NCBI RefSeq assembly: GCF_011038655.2
Contig: NZ_CP064954.1
Location: 2,232,001 to 2,296,000, forward strand
Direction: 5' to 3'
DNA: 64,000 nucleotides
DNA from: Corynebacterium lizhenjunii
GTDB lineage: Bacteria > Actinomycetota > Actinomycetes > Mycobacteriales > Mycobacteriaceae
In this document: positions 1-7,795 of the stretch, in pieces
Layout of the letters: every line of letters begins with the position of its first letter
Numbering within the stretch: the first letter of the stretch is position 1
Position numbers and translations under genes: made by a program
The notes under the pieces: model-generated
What the model was told of the DNA's origin: nothing
Databases searched by the model: none
Seen by the model: only the letters and a program-made list of their open reading frames with translations

Positions 1-1109
1 CTACCGCGCTCCTTCCCGTATCCCCCAACCAGCCCCACGGAACAGGACAGCCTTCGACTTTCACCGTAGAGTTCGTCGCGGGCGTGGATACAGGGAATGG
101 GACGCTCAAGGATCAGATCTTCATCTACGAGCTAACCTTGGATAAGCGCAGCATCCACCATGAGGCGCTCTTGATTCGTCGCTCTACCAAAGAGGACTTC
201 TTCTTTGAGCGCGAAGGACAAACAGTCACCCTCTATGGGGCCCTCGAGTCTAATTCCAGGGTCCAAGCTCATGCTTCCGTCGTCGCCCCCAACGCGACAA
301 TCCTGGGCGCCATTGGCTCCGACCAGTCGGTCCAGGATCCCTACCTTCACGCAGCCTACGAGTGGTTTGCCAAGCAGCTTACAGTGATCTATCGGTCTTC
401 CCAGTTCATCCACCTGCCGGCTCGCTTCGATACGGACAAGCTGTTTGCTCAGGCCATGAATGAAGGACTCACGCGTGCCGACACAGGAATCACTGCCCTC
501 AAACTGGAGGAAATGAAGGTAGACGCCCTGCCTACTGAGGCTGACGTGCTGGACCGTTTGGTGGAAATGCTCTCTGACAAGGGCGGCACTTTTGTCATCG
601 GTGGCGATGCCGGGGATTACGCTGTTCTTGACATTGAGGCTGACCAACTCAGGGCGCGGCGTCTAGTGGCCGAGCACGCAATCTCCATAGGGCCAATGGA
701 AGATCCTCAGACTTTCACCTTGAATCTGCGGGATGAGTCGGATGGAACTCAGCGCTTCATGAACCTTCTACCCGTTTTGTTCCAGTTACGCGAGGAAGAT
801 GCTCGTGCCGTCTTCCTGGTAGACGAACTCGAGAGCTCCATGCACCCGAAACTGACGGAAGACTTCATCCGCAGCTTCCTAGAGGATTTGGATGGCGACG
901 CTCGTCGCCAACTCATCTTCACTACCCATGAGGTTCAGCTCATGCGCGCAGACCTACTCCGGCGTGATGAAATCTGGTTAGCGGAAAAAGTTTCGGGACA
1001 GTCTCAGCTGGTGCGGGTGTCGGACTTCTCCGACATCGGAGTGCGTAAGGACGCCGATCTGCTATCCTTCTACATGTCCGGACGCCTAGGGGGCGTCCCC
1101 AGGGTCTAA
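1..1109 (+). CDS. AAA-family ATPase, 5' end outside window (RloA/AAA_15-like)
   Basis: The reading frame is open from base 3 to the TAA at 1107-1109, so the gene begins left of the window; the GTG at 84 is internal, because in-frame sequence before it reads on smoothly. The visible part is the C-terminal two thirds of an ABC/SMC-type ATPase. A signature-like stretch SDGTQRFMNLLPVLF is followed by a Walker B box FLVDELESSMHP and a switch-histidine region QLIFTTHEVQLM. This order is typical of AAA_15/AAA_21 ATPases that accompany restriction or abortive-infection systems, such as RloA. Walker A would lie upstream, outside the window. A broken gene follows directly. Inference: part of a defence locus; the partner and target are not visible. 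Confidence 0.75.
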   Translation, partial: TALLPVSPNQPHGTGQPSTFTVEFVAGVDTGNGTLKDQIFIYELTLDKRSIHHEALLIRRSTKEDFFFEREGQTVTLYGALESNSRVQAHASVVAPNATILGAIGSDQSVQDPYLHAAYEWFAKQLTVIYRSSQFIHLPARFDTDKLFAQAMNEGLTRADTGITALKLEEMKVDALPTEADVLDRLVEMLSDKGGTFVIGGDAGDYAVLDIEADQLRARRLVAEHAISIGPMEDPQTFTLNLRDESDGTQRFMNLLPVLFQLREEDARAVFLVDELESSMHPKLTEDFIRSFLEDLDGDARRQLIFTTHEVQLMRADLLRRDEIWLAEKVSGQSQLVRVSDFSDIGVRKDADLLSFYMSGRLGGVPRV

Positions 1110-1118
1110 GGGGAAGTT

Positions 1119-1279
1119 GTGACCACCAAAAAAGTTCACTGCATGAAAGGTACCCTCAGAATTTTTCCCGAAGTTCCTCGGGGACAGAAACCGTCTCCCA
1201 GATCCCCGAGTTCATCGCTTTCCTAGACGAACGAGCCCGCAAACTCGGATGGGCCCCTAGGCAAAGCCAGACTAACTGA
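1119..1279 (+). pseudogene. Remnant of a gene formerly downstream of the ATPase
   Basis: A GTG at 1119 with a GGGGAAG motif just upstream opens a short frame (VTTKKVHCMKGTLRIFPE) that soon stops. In the +2 frame the following sequence reads TETVSQIPEFIAFLDERARK and ends at TGA 1277-1279, which looks like the genuine C-terminus of a protein. The simplest reading is a gene that lost its middle and its frame. RloA-like ATPases usually have an RloB-type partner here, but too little is left to assign it. Confidence 0.4.
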
Positions 1280-1334
1280 TCCCTCCGTGCGGGTGTTCAA
1301 GACTGTTTGTAGCTCCCAAAGTCTGACTAAAATG

Positions 1335-1418
1335 ACCTAACTCGGCTTTCATTACTGCAATCCACAGCTGGCGCTCCAGCACAATTTTGCGCTCTAGGGG
1401 CTCCAGATTTGGCTCATC
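1335..1418 (-). pseudogene. Probable purB (adenylosuccinate lyase) N-terminal fragment
   Basis: On the minus strand the frame reads LERKIVLERQLWIAVMKAEL. This closely resembles the N-terminal helix of actinobacterial PurB (pattern K-I/V-x-x-E-R-Q/R-L-W-L/I-A-V-x-x-A-x-x-E-L-G). There is no start codon context and the match fades on both sides, so this is debris. purB lies close to purD in C. glutamicum, and purD and a second purD fragment occur in this window, which supports the reading. The match is from memory of the family and has not been aligned. Confidence 0.45.
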
Positions 1419-1575
1419 TCTGCTGATGCCCGAGCGTGCCGATGCCTCCTCTGCCCACTCACCGCTCCCACCCCACTGCCCACAGTGAGGCCATGGGACC
1501 TTGCGCTTACGCGAAGTCCTGATACACTTGTGGGCAACAGTTTGGTTGCTAGCAGCGGCTAGGCTGGAAAATGAA

Positions 1576-1611
1576 GGAATCCCCAGCCAACCGGTATTGA
1601 CTGAGGATTCC
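1576..1611 (-). terminator. 3' hairpin of peptide unit A (left array)
   Basis: Read on the minus strand, GGAATCCTCAGTC pairs with GGCTGGGGATTCC across a 10-base loop, a few bases after the stop of the peptide gene. No T run follows, so it may be a 3' stabiliser or a T-poor terminator. The stem bases differ from those in the right array, but pairing is kept. Confidence 0.6.
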
Positions 1612-1617
1612 CCGGAC

Positions 1618-1782
1618 CTAATGGCCCGTGTGAAGCATGGCGTTAACCAGCTCCACAATTGCGGTCGCAAGACCAGTGAGCTCGCTCACCAGCTTGATCT
1701 TTGCGGGATCGCTGGGGGCGAGTTTCTTCTGCTCGCGACCGGGCATGCGCCGTGGGCGCTTCCGCTTGGAATGCTTACCCAT
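1618..1782 (-). CDS. 54-aa cationic/amphipathic peptide, left array copy A
   Basis: ATG at 1782-1780 is preceded by GGGAGGTGCAAC, a strong ribosome binding site; TAG at 1620-1618. The product has two halves. Residues 1-20 (MGKHSKRKRPRRMPGREQKK) carry at least eleven Lys/Arg. Residues 24-51 are mainly hydrophobic, with polar residues at K30, S33, E34, T40, E44, N47 and H51, the 3-4 spacing of an amphipathic helix. The peptide ends HTGH. No cleavable signal peptide, lipobox or cysteine is visible. The frame is open upstream to a GTG at 1887, which would give an 89-aa form, but the strong binding site and cross-array conservation fix the start at MGKHS. Function unknown; candidates are a surface-active or bacteriocin-like peptide, a porin-like peptide or a type I-like toxin. 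Confidence 0.8.
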   Translation of the reverse strand: MGKHSKRKRPRRMPGREQKKLAPSDPAKIKLVSELTGLATAIVELVNAMLHTGH

Positions 1783-1955
1783 GTTGCACCTCCCTTCGTC
1801 GGGGGTTGGTTCCCTCGCCAGATATGGCGCGCGGAAACATGGCCCACGAAGACGCGCGGACCTACCGCGCACCGACGAGGAAGTCACTCCTACTTAAGGC
1901 TTAAAGGTCGTGGGACCCCCAAGCGCACCGTGTTTGTGAACCGTCTCCTAGATTA
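1783..1955 (-). promoter_or_regulatory. Promoter and structured leader of peptide copy A
   Basis: A -10-like TAATCT (1955-1950) lies about 8 nt before the conserved GGTTCACAAACACGG, the likely RNA 5' end near 1942. The leader of about 160 nt contains TGACTTCCTCGTCGGTGCGCG, shared with the right array, then a stem GGTCCGCG/CGTGGGCC with loop CGTCTT, and a second stem CGCCA/TGGCG. These stems occupy the same positions as stems of different sequence in the right-array leaders. Confidence 0.6.
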
Positions 1956-2090
1956 GTGGTGCTCTCTTCGGTTGTCGAGGGGCGGTAATGCCTCCGGGTG
2001 ATTCGTGTGGGAGGCTTGCACTTACGCACAGTCCTGATACACTTGTGGGCAACAGTTTGGTTGCTGGTCGCGGCCAGGCTGGAAAATGAA

Positions 2091-2127
2091 GGAATCCCCA
2101 GCCAGGGGTTAGCTGACTGAGGATTCC
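2091..2127 (-). terminator. 3' hairpin of peptide unit B (left array)
   Basis: Minus-strand GGAATCCTCAGTC pairs with GGCTGGGGATTCC. The stem is the same as in copy A, but the loop differs in sequence and length (GCTAACCCCT region). No T run. Confidence 0.6.
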
Positions 2128-2133
2128 TCGGAC

Positions 2134-2298
2134 CTAACGGCCCGTGTGAAGCATGGCGTTAACCAGCTCCACAATTGCGGTCGCGAACCGCGTCAACTCG
2201 CTCACCAGCATTAGGATTGCAGTCCAGCTGGGGGCGAGTTTCTTTTGCTCGCGACCGGGCATGCGCCGTGGGCGCTTCCGCTTGGAATGCTTACCCAT
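2134..2298 (-). CDS. 54-aa cationic/amphipathic peptide, left array copy B
   Basis: Same start context as copy A (GGGAGGTGCAACATG), ATG at 2298-2296, stop at 2136-2134. Residues 1-24 are identical to copy A. Residues 25-30 are replaced (WTAILM for DPAKIK) and residues 37-38 read RF for GL, then ATAIVELVNAMLHTG is again identical, ending in Arg rather than His. The variation is therefore confined to the middle of the helix. W25 here matches W25 of most right-array peptides. The upstream in-frame extension reaches position 2409. Function unknown; see copy A. Confidence 0.8.
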   Translation of the reverse strand: MGKHSKRKRPRRMPGREQKKLAPSWTAILMLVSELTRFATAIVELVNAMLHTGR

Positions 2299-2472
2299 GT
2301 TGCACCTCCCTTCGTCGGGGGTTGGTTCCCTCGCCAGATATGGCGCGCGGAAACATGGCCCACGAAGACGCGCGGACCTACCGCGCACCGACGAGGAAGT
2401 CACTCCCACTTAAGGCTTAATGGCCGTAATGACCCCCAAGCGCACCGTGTTTGTGAACCGTCTCCTAGATTA
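2299..2472 (-). promoter_or_regulatory. Promoter and structured leader of peptide copy B
   Basis: -10-like TAATCT at 2472-2467, GGTTCACAAACACGG from about 2459, then the leader seen in copy A. It differs mainly by a few bases near TTAAGCCTTAA, close to 2405-2420. The binding site GGGAGG faces an upstream C-rich stretch (ACCCCCGACGAAGGGAGG) that could pair with it. Confidence 0.6.
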
Positions 2473-2605
2473 GTGGTGCTCTCTTCGGTTGTCGAGGGGC
2501 GGTAATGCCTCCGGGTGATTCGTGTGGGAGGCTTGCGCTTCTTTGTCGTCACGTTATACTGGGGTCAACAGTTTGGGTGCTAGCAGCGGCCAGGCTGGAA
2601 ATGAA

Positions 2606-2642
2606 GGAATCCCCAGCCAGGTGCGAATTGACTGAGGATTCC
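2606..2642 (-). terminator. 3' hairpin of peptide unit C (left array)
   Basis: Minus-strand GGAATCCTCAGTC pairs with GGCTGGGGATTCC around a loop from the ATTCGCACCT region. It follows the peptide stop codon by about 6 nt, as in the other units. Confidence 0.6.
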
Positions 2643-2648
2643 TCGGAC

Positions 2649-2813
2649 CTAACGGCCCGTGTGAAGCATGGCGTTAACCAGCTCCACAATTGCGGTCGCA
2701 AGACCAGTTAGCTCGCTCACCAGCTTGACCTTTGCCGGGTTGCTGGGGGCGAGTTTCTTCTGCTCGCGACCGGGCATGCGCCGTGGGCGCTTCCGCTTGG
2801 AATGCTTACCCAT
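2649..2813 (-). CDS. 54-aa cationic/amphipathic peptide, left array copy C
   Basis: ATG at 2813-2811 after GGGAGGTGCAAC; stop at 2651-2649. It is nearly identical to copy A, with N25 and V29 in the variable centre (SNPAKVKLVSELT) and Arg at position 54. Codons of the first 24 residues are the same as in the other left copies, which points to recent duplication or gene conversion. Context and possible functions as for copy A. Confidence 0.8.
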   Translation of the reverse strand: MGKHSKRKRPRRMPGREQKKLAPSNPAKVKLVSELTGLATAIVELVNAMLHTGR

Positions 2814-2986
2814 GTTGCACCTCCCTTCGTCGGGGGTTGGTTCCCTCGCCAGATATGGCGCGCGGAAACATGGCCCACGAAGACGCGCGGACCTACCGCG
2901 CACCGACGAGGAAGTCACTCCCACTTAAGGCTTAAAGGTCGCGGGACCCCCAAGCGCACCGTGTTTGTGAACCGTCTCCCAGATTA
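2814..2986 (-). promoter_or_regulatory. Promoter and structured leader of peptide copy C
   Basis: -10-like TAATCT at 2986-2981 and GGTTCACAAACACGG from about 2973 are followed by a leader almost identical to copies A and B. This is the first unit of the left array in transcription order. Upstream of it only the broken fourth copy remains before the pilus terminator. Confidence 0.6.
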
Positions 2987-3022
2987 GTGGCGCTTTCCTC
3001 TGTTGTCGAGTGGTAGTAACGC

Positions 3023-3108
3023 CTCAACTATCGCTGTTGCGAAACGAGTTAACTCGCTCACCAGCTTGATCTTTGCGGGATCGCTGGGGGCGAGTTTCTT
3101 CTGCTCAG
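3023..3108 (-). pseudogene. Truncated fourth copy of the peptide gene
   Basis: Minus-strand translation gives EQKKLAPSDPAKIKLVSELT followed by RFATAIVEA. This corresponds to residues 17-44 of the peptide, with no start and no HTG end. The first part matches copy A and the RFATAIVE part matches copy B, so it is mosaic. The break lies about 15 bp before the terminator of pilus locus 1, which suggests that arrival of the pilus locus cut this unit. Confidence 0.7.
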
Positions 3109-3123
3109 TGATGACCTAACGGT

Positions 3124-3158
3124 CAAAAAGCCGGCCCCCGAGTGGGGGCCGGCTTCTA
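3124..3158 (-). terminator. Rho-independent terminator of pilus operon 1
   Basis: On the minus strand AGCCGGCCCCC pairs with GGGGGCCGGCT around the loop ACTC, followed directly by TTTTT. It lies about 60 bp after the stop of the tip protein gene. It is nearly symmetrical, so it may also stop plus-strand transcription. Confidence 0.9.
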
Positions 3159-3217
3159 TGGTTGCGGGCGCTGGATTATGGCCCGCAAACTAGACCCAGC
3201 AGATTAAACGCTGCACA

Positions 3218-6200
3218 TTAAGCCCTGCGTCGCAGTGCGTATGCGCATCCGGAGACTATCAGTGCCAGCGATGCCGCCAGCGGCAACCCAACGCCCCATC
3301 CGCCAGTTTGCGGCAAGGTACCAGTTTGGTCCTGGACGTCGGCGACCTTGATTATGCCCACCGTGTTGTTAGCACCACCAGCACCAGCGGTGATCAAGGT
3401 GCTGCCACCGTCGAGGATTCGCACCGCGGCCACATCCTGGCCGTTGCGGGTCTGCCACGCCGTGGTGAACTTAATAGGCTGTGAGAGCAGGCTCAGCCCA
3501 GCCGGTGCTTGGGTTTCCACCAACCAGTAGGTGCCCGGAGTCTTGAGCTCCACACTGAAGGTGCCCTGACCGTTGTCGTTCAACGCAACCGGCTCGGTGT
3601 TGGCCATGTCCAGCTCACCGGTCTCGGAGGCCGGGTAGACCGCGAAGTCAGCGCCGCTAATCGGGGTGGTTGCGCCACCTGCTTGCATCTTCACAATCTG
3701 GACCTGCATGTCCTTCGGTACCTCCGGCGGCGGGAAGTCCACACAGCCTTCATCCTCAAAGCCATCAACGGCCGCCTTGTTCAACAAGCCCTTGGTGTTG
3801 CCGGTACAGGTGCCCAGGTCTGGGTTCTTCTCCAGCTTGTCCTTGTCGGCGTTAAACTCCACTTCGACCCGGTAGGTCTCGGAGCGGCCAGCTTCTAGCA
3901 CGCGTGGTCCGCCCAGGATGTAGGCACCATTGGTCGGCTCAAGGGTGCTAAAGCCAGACTCGCCAGGGCGCTTGACCTTGAAGCTATTGACCGTAAAGGC
4001 TTCGGAGAACTGCGGGGTGTCCTTGACCTGGTTATAGGAGGTCTTGACCCGGCCAGTATTGGTGACCTTGACGTCATAGGTCACCTTGTACGGGCCGTTT
4101 TCACCAAGGGCTTCGACGTCCTTGCTATCTACGGTGCCGTCACGGTTGATGTCCACGGCGGACTTTTCTACCCGCACGTCACAGCTAGACGTAAACGTAT
4201 TGTTATTGGCATTGGTGTCGTGCTCATTGTTGACTACCGTGGCGGTATTAGCCACGCACTGCCCTCGGGCTTGCGCCGTCAGCTGGGCACTTACACGCAC
4301 GCTCACCTGCGGGCGGGTATCGCCTTGGGCTCGCGCAGGCAAGTTACCGAACTCTAAGGTCAAGCCGTTGGCGTAGCGCTTTTCCACGAAAGGAATGTTG
4401 GTGCCGGTGTTATCCACCACCTCTTCCCTGCGCAGGTCAGTAAAGCCAGCTTCCACGGTGTCGTGCAGGCTAAATCCGCTCAGGCCATCGGGGCCGTTAT
4501 TCCAGGCGTCGATCCACCAGTAGATCCGTCCGTCCCTGATTTCCTCACGGCGCTTGACAATCTCCAGGTCAGTCTTGAACGTAGGCTTCGGCATGTTGTA
4601 GCCGTTAGAAGTACCGTTGGTGTTGTATGCCGCTGGTGCATTTCGGTCCACGCTGGCCAGGGTAAACCTGGGGTTCGCACTCGTCGGGTTCTCCACCCGA
4701 ATACGGATCACGTCAGAGGACTGTCCACTAGAACCGGTACCAAAGCCCAGGGTGCCATCACTGTATGTCCATGCCTTCGACCACTGGTGGTTCAGGGGAA
4801 TCCTTGCACCATACCTGGTGCTCAAGCTCGTGATGTCCCACCGTTGGCTCTGTCCGTTATCCAAATTGATGCGTTCGATATAAACGGATCGAGCAGTTGT
4901 TGGCCGGGTGTTCATATCCAGATTGGAGTTCCACCGGTTGATAATGCCCCACGCATAGTTTCCGGTATCCGGAAGCATGGCGTAGTCCTCGGAAGCAGTG
5001 CGGTACCGCTTGCCATAGTCACCGGGAGCACGCGGTGGCTCGGAGGAAGAGAACTGGTAATCCGTGCGGGCAGAGACACTGTTCAAGTCCACGCTGTAGA
5101 GCGCACCCGTACCAGACAGCGATCCATTGGTCACCCAGTAACGTCCGTTAGCATCGAAGAAGCCGACGTTGATACCGCCCCACAGGTCATTGGGCCACTT
5201 TTGGCCGTACTCACCTTGGAATCCGTACCCATTGTGGGTAGGAGCAGAACCGCCACCCTTGGTCACCTTGCCCAGGTCGTGGACCTCGCCAGTTACCGGA
5301 TCGATTTGCAGCAGGTGGCCGGCAGGACGGCAGGGATCTTCATAGAACAACGCGTTTCTGACATCGGTAAACGCCGTCGTGTCATTGCCATAAAAATCTT
5401 TACCAATGCGCGGCTGGCTAATTGCATACAGCCAGTTATCCTGCTGGTTATACGCCAAGGCGTTTACCACCCACGTAGTGGACTGTCCAACGGGTACGAA
5501 TGCACCAGAGACAGCGGTCTGCAGGTAGAGCTGGGAATGATCGCGCCCCTGATCGCTAGGCTGGGATGCCGTGACGTAGACGGAGGTACCGCGCTGGCGT
5601 TCCGCGTTGGTCAATTCGCGGGCAGGCTTACGCGAAACCACCTGGGAGCCTTCACCAACGCAGACCTCTGGCGGAGAGCCCAAAATCTGGTACTGGATCT
5701 GGCCAGGACCTAACGGGGAGGGAACCTCCGGGCACGGGCGGGCATCGCCAGTGTTGGTAAATTCCATGGTGACTTCAATCTTCCAACCAGGTTCTACCTT
5801 CTGGGCGGCCCCGGTGTGCAAAACGCCACCGCCATTGCCTTCGCCTTCCACAGCTTCGCGGATAAGCATCTGGCTACCGGCCCTATCACTCGGCACGACG
5901 GAACGGATGTACCTCTGCACACCACGGGAGTCCAAAAGCCTCACTCGGACGGGTCGACGAGTATCCAGCTGATAACCATTGCGGTGCTGAACTTGCGCCA
6001 GAATGGGTCCGCGCAAATCTCCAGTGCCCCTAACTTCCTCCGTCATGGTCATCACCACATTGGTACGGGTATTGGAGACTACCGTGGTTAGGTTTCCGCG
6101 GGTCCACCGGAAGGTGTTGTCCCTAAACTGGCAGCGTTCAAAGTTATCGTCAGCGCGATTGTCACCTTCGGTGTTCCCACCAGTTCCAGGGCCTGCGCCC

Positions 6201-6898
6201 TGGCCTGGGTCAGCCGGGGGATTCTGGTTTTCACCCGCGCCGGGGTTTTCGCCCGCGCCCGGATCCTCGGTACCCGGAGTCTCCGTCCCCGGATCGTCAG
6301 TGCCCGGCACCTCAGTACCCGGGTCCTGGTCCTCATCGCCGCCAGGAATCTCTTCCTCGGGAACGCTATTTACCTGGCCGATGGCGGTAATGCTATTCGG
6401 CCTAGCACCAAGACCCGGATCATTAATAAACGTCATTGACACCAGGTCGCCCCTGGTGACAGTCTTTCCGCCAGGAATGTTGAGGGTATAGGAGAAATCA
6501 CCCCGTCCACCTTGGAATTGGACACCATTGCGCGTATAGGTTTGATCGCCAACCCGCACTGTGACTTGTCGGTTGCCTGGTTGTAATGGTGTCCGGGGGT
6601 TGTTATAGGTGAACCTGAAGGTAATGCTGGTGATCGTGGCGTCGGCTTGCACCGTGCCCGAATAGATCATCGGACGACTAGGACCATTGCTAACTATCCC
6701 GTCAACAGACACCGGAACAGTGCCCTGCGCCTGAGCTTGCGGGGCGTTGCTGGCGGCATAGGACGCCAGGCTCAGCGCCAGCAGCGCCGCAGCGATGAAG
6801 GCGAAGAGTTTCTTCATCGCGCCAAGTGCTGCTGGGTGGGCCGGGTCCGCAGCTGCGGAACGGCTGTGAGAGGTGTTGCCATGTTTCACGTTTCGCAT
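3218..6898 (-). CDS. Sortase-anchored pilus tip protein of locus 1 (SpaF-like)
   Basis: A 1226-residue surface protein. Near residues 28-58 is a signal peptide core (KKLFAFIAAALLALSLASYA, then a likely AQA cleavage site). An N-terminal beta-rich region follows, then a Pro/Gly/Thr/Glu linker near residues 185-245, a GNLTT...EEV beta domain, a long region with propeller-like repeats (GYGFQGEYGQKWPNDLWGG), DUF11-like repeats (near 780-1080, with a Ca-binding-like DINRDGTVDSKD) and a CnaB-like domain with E-box YWLVETQAPAGL. It ends LPQTG, hydrophobic segment, RRRA, so sortase anchors it. I see no DxSxS vWA site, unlike some corynebacterial tip pilins. It is last in the operon and its ATG overlaps the sortase TAA (TAATG). 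An alternative start is Met28 at 6817. Tip role inferred from size and position. Confidence 0.85.
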   Translation of the reverse strand: MRNVKHGNTSHSRSAAADPAHPAALGAMKKLFAFIAAALLALSLASYAASNAPQAQAQGTVPVSVDGIVSNGPSRPMIYSGTVQADATITSITFRFTYNNPRTPLQPGNRQVTVRVGDQTYTRNGVQFQGGRGDFSYTLNIPGGKTVTRGDLVSMTFINDPGLGARPNSITAIGQVNSVPEEEIPGGDEDQDPGTEVPGTDDPGTETPGTEDPGAGENPGAGENQNPPADPGQGAGPGTGGNTEGDNRADDNFERCQFRDNTFRWTRGNLTTVVSNTRTNVVMTMTEEVRGTGDLRGPILAQVQHRNGYQLDTRRPVRVRLLDSRGVQRYIRSVVPSDRAGSQMLIREAVEGEGNGGGVLHTGAAQKVEPGWKIEVTMEFTNTGDARPCPEVPSPLGPGQIQYQILGSPPEVCVGEGSQVVSRKPARELTNAERQRGTSVYVTASQPSDQGRDHSQLYLQTAVSGAFVPVGQSTTWVVNALAYNQQDNWLYAISQPRIGKDFYGNDTTAFTDVRNALFYEDPCRPAGHLLQIDPVTGEVHDLGKVTKGGGSAPTHNGYGFQGEYGQKWPNDLWGGINVGFFDANGRYWVTNGSLSGTGALYSVDLNSVSARTDYQFSSSEPPRAPGDYGKRYRTASEDYAMLPDTGNYAWGIINRWNSNLDMNTRPTTARSVYIERINLDNGQSQRWDITSLSTRYGARIPLNHQWSKAWTYSDGTLGFGTGSSGQSSDVIRIRVENPTSANPRFTLASVDRNAPAAYNTNGTSNGYNMPKPTFKTDLEIVKRREEIRDGRIYWWIDAWNNGPDGLSGFSLHDTVEAGFTDLRREEVVDNTGTNIPFVEKRYANGLTLEFGNLPARAQGDTRPQVSVRVSAQLTAQARGQCVANTATVVNNEHDTNANNNTFTSSCDVRVEKSAVDINRDGTVDSKDVEALGENGPYKVTYDVKVTNTGRVKTSYNQVKDTPQFSEAFTVNSFKVKRPGESGFSTLEPTNGAYILGGPRVLEAGRSETYRVEVEFNADKDKLEKNPDLGTCTGNTKGLLNKAAVDGFEDEGCVDFPPPEVPKDMQVQIVKMQAGGATTPISGADFAVYPASETGELDMANTEPVALNDNGQGTFSVELKTPGTYWLVETQAPAGLSLLSQPIKFTTAWQTRNGQDVAAVRILDGGSTLITAGAGGANNTVGIIKVADVQDQTGTLPQTGGWGVGLPLAASLALIVSGCAYALRRRA

Positions 6899-7794
6899 TA
6901 CTTATTCTTTCGCAGAGTTGAACGCAGCCAGAGGCCAAGGACTAACAGAACCAAAAGGGCGGCGGCAAGAAATGCCCACATCCACCATTGCCAGTGGAAG
7001 CCAGAGTCTTCAAAGACTCCTTCTTCCTCCGGGTCCATGGGGACCCGTTCGGCATGCACCAACAAGCGGTGGGTGTTAATGCCATAGGGGGTACAGGTGA
7101 CCAAGGTGATCAGGTCTTTGCCTTCTACCCGCGCCAGGCTGTCGACTTCCTCAGGCAAGACGACATCAATGTCAAAGACCTGATACTTCATCTTCTGCCC
7201 GGCCACGTGCAGGTAGACGGCATCACCCACCGCAACGGTGGAGAGATTGTCAAAGAGCGTGGCATTTTGCAGTCCCGTGTGCCCGGTCAGAGCCGCGTGG
7301 CGGTTCTCCCCGCCCACGGGCAAGTCCGTGCCAAAGAGGTGACCCACGCCGCGCTGCAAGACCTCATGGCTGGTGCCGTGATAGATGGGCAGATTGATGC
7401 TGGCCTTGGGGATAGCAATTCTGCCCATCGCCTCATAGTTGGCCAGCTGTTGCTCATAGGCCTGGTATTCGGCATTGTGGCGGTCTTGTGTGCCGGACCA
7501 CGGGTCGCTCAGCGTTGCTTGGCCGCGGGTGGCGTTGTACTCCAGGGCATCGGAAAGCTGCTGGTCAATGACCTCCGGGGCTTGCGTGCTTTCAAACTGC
7601 GCGTAAGCATCTGCCACCCGGGTTTGCTGCCAGTTATTCCACTGGGTGGCCACCACGGGGTATAACAGCACGCACAGCCCGGCCAGCACCAACAGCACAG
7701 GGATGAGGACGTTGGATCCCTTGCGCCGCTTCTGCCCCTGGCCTGCGGGCGGCCCGGGCGGGCCCAGCGGTCGGTTGGTTGTTTCCACCGTCAT
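6898..7794 (-). CDS. Class C pilin sortase, locus 1, second sortase (SrtC-like)
   Basis: A 298-aa membrane transpeptidase that links pilins through their sorting signals. An N-terminal TM segment (VLIPVLLVLAGLCVLLYPVV) is followed by a lid motif SDPW, which blocks the active site in class C enzymes. The catalytic His is in ALTGHTGLQ, Cys in ITLVTCTPYG and Arg in HRLLVHAERV. A second C-terminal TM segment ends STLRKNK. ATG at 7794 is chosen because it follows the minor pilin stop by one base after an AGGAAGG binding site; a longer frame to 7860 would overlap the pilin. It is very close in sequence to the locus 2 sortase at 18826-19677, with the last 40 residues identical. Confidence 0.92.
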   Translation of the reverse strand: MTVETTNRPLGPPGPPAGQGQKRRKGSNVLIPVLLVLAGLCVLLYPVVATQWNNWQQTRVADAYAQFESTQAPEVIDQQLSDALEYNATRGQATLSDPWSGTQDRHNAEYQAYEQQLANYEAMGRIAIPKASINLPIYHGTSHEVLQRGVGHLFGTDLPVGGENRHAALTGHTGLQNATLFDNLSTVAVGDAVYLHVAGQKMKYQVFDIDVVLPEEVDSLARVEGKDLITLVTCTPYGINTHRLLVHAERVPMDPEEEGVFEDSGFHWQWWMWAFLAAALLVLLVLGLWLRSTLRKNK

Positions 7795-7795
7795 G

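Larger units (their letters stand above)
1500..3110 (-). repeat. Tandem array of about 515-bp peptide-gene units (3 complete, 1 broken)
   Basis: Three units start their peptide genes at 1782, 2298 and 2813, giving periods of 516 and 515 bp. Each unit, read on the minus strand, contains a -10-like TAATCT, a conserved GGTTCACAAACACGG start region, a leader of about 160 nt, a 54-codon gene, a hairpin and a conserved tail containing CTGTTGCCCACA. Leader and first half of the gene are almost identical between units, while the second half of the gene varies. A fourth truncated copy lies at 3023-3108. A related array in the opposite orientation lies at 29.3-31.4 kb and shares GGTTCACAAACACG, the leader layout and the tail. 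Confidence 0.85.

Noticed and set aside
2153..2413. Plus-strand 86-codon frames repeated in the left array (also 1637-1897, 2668-2928)
   Set aside because: They are conserved only because the units are near-identical; there is no binding site, and the minus-strand frame is the one shared with the right array.
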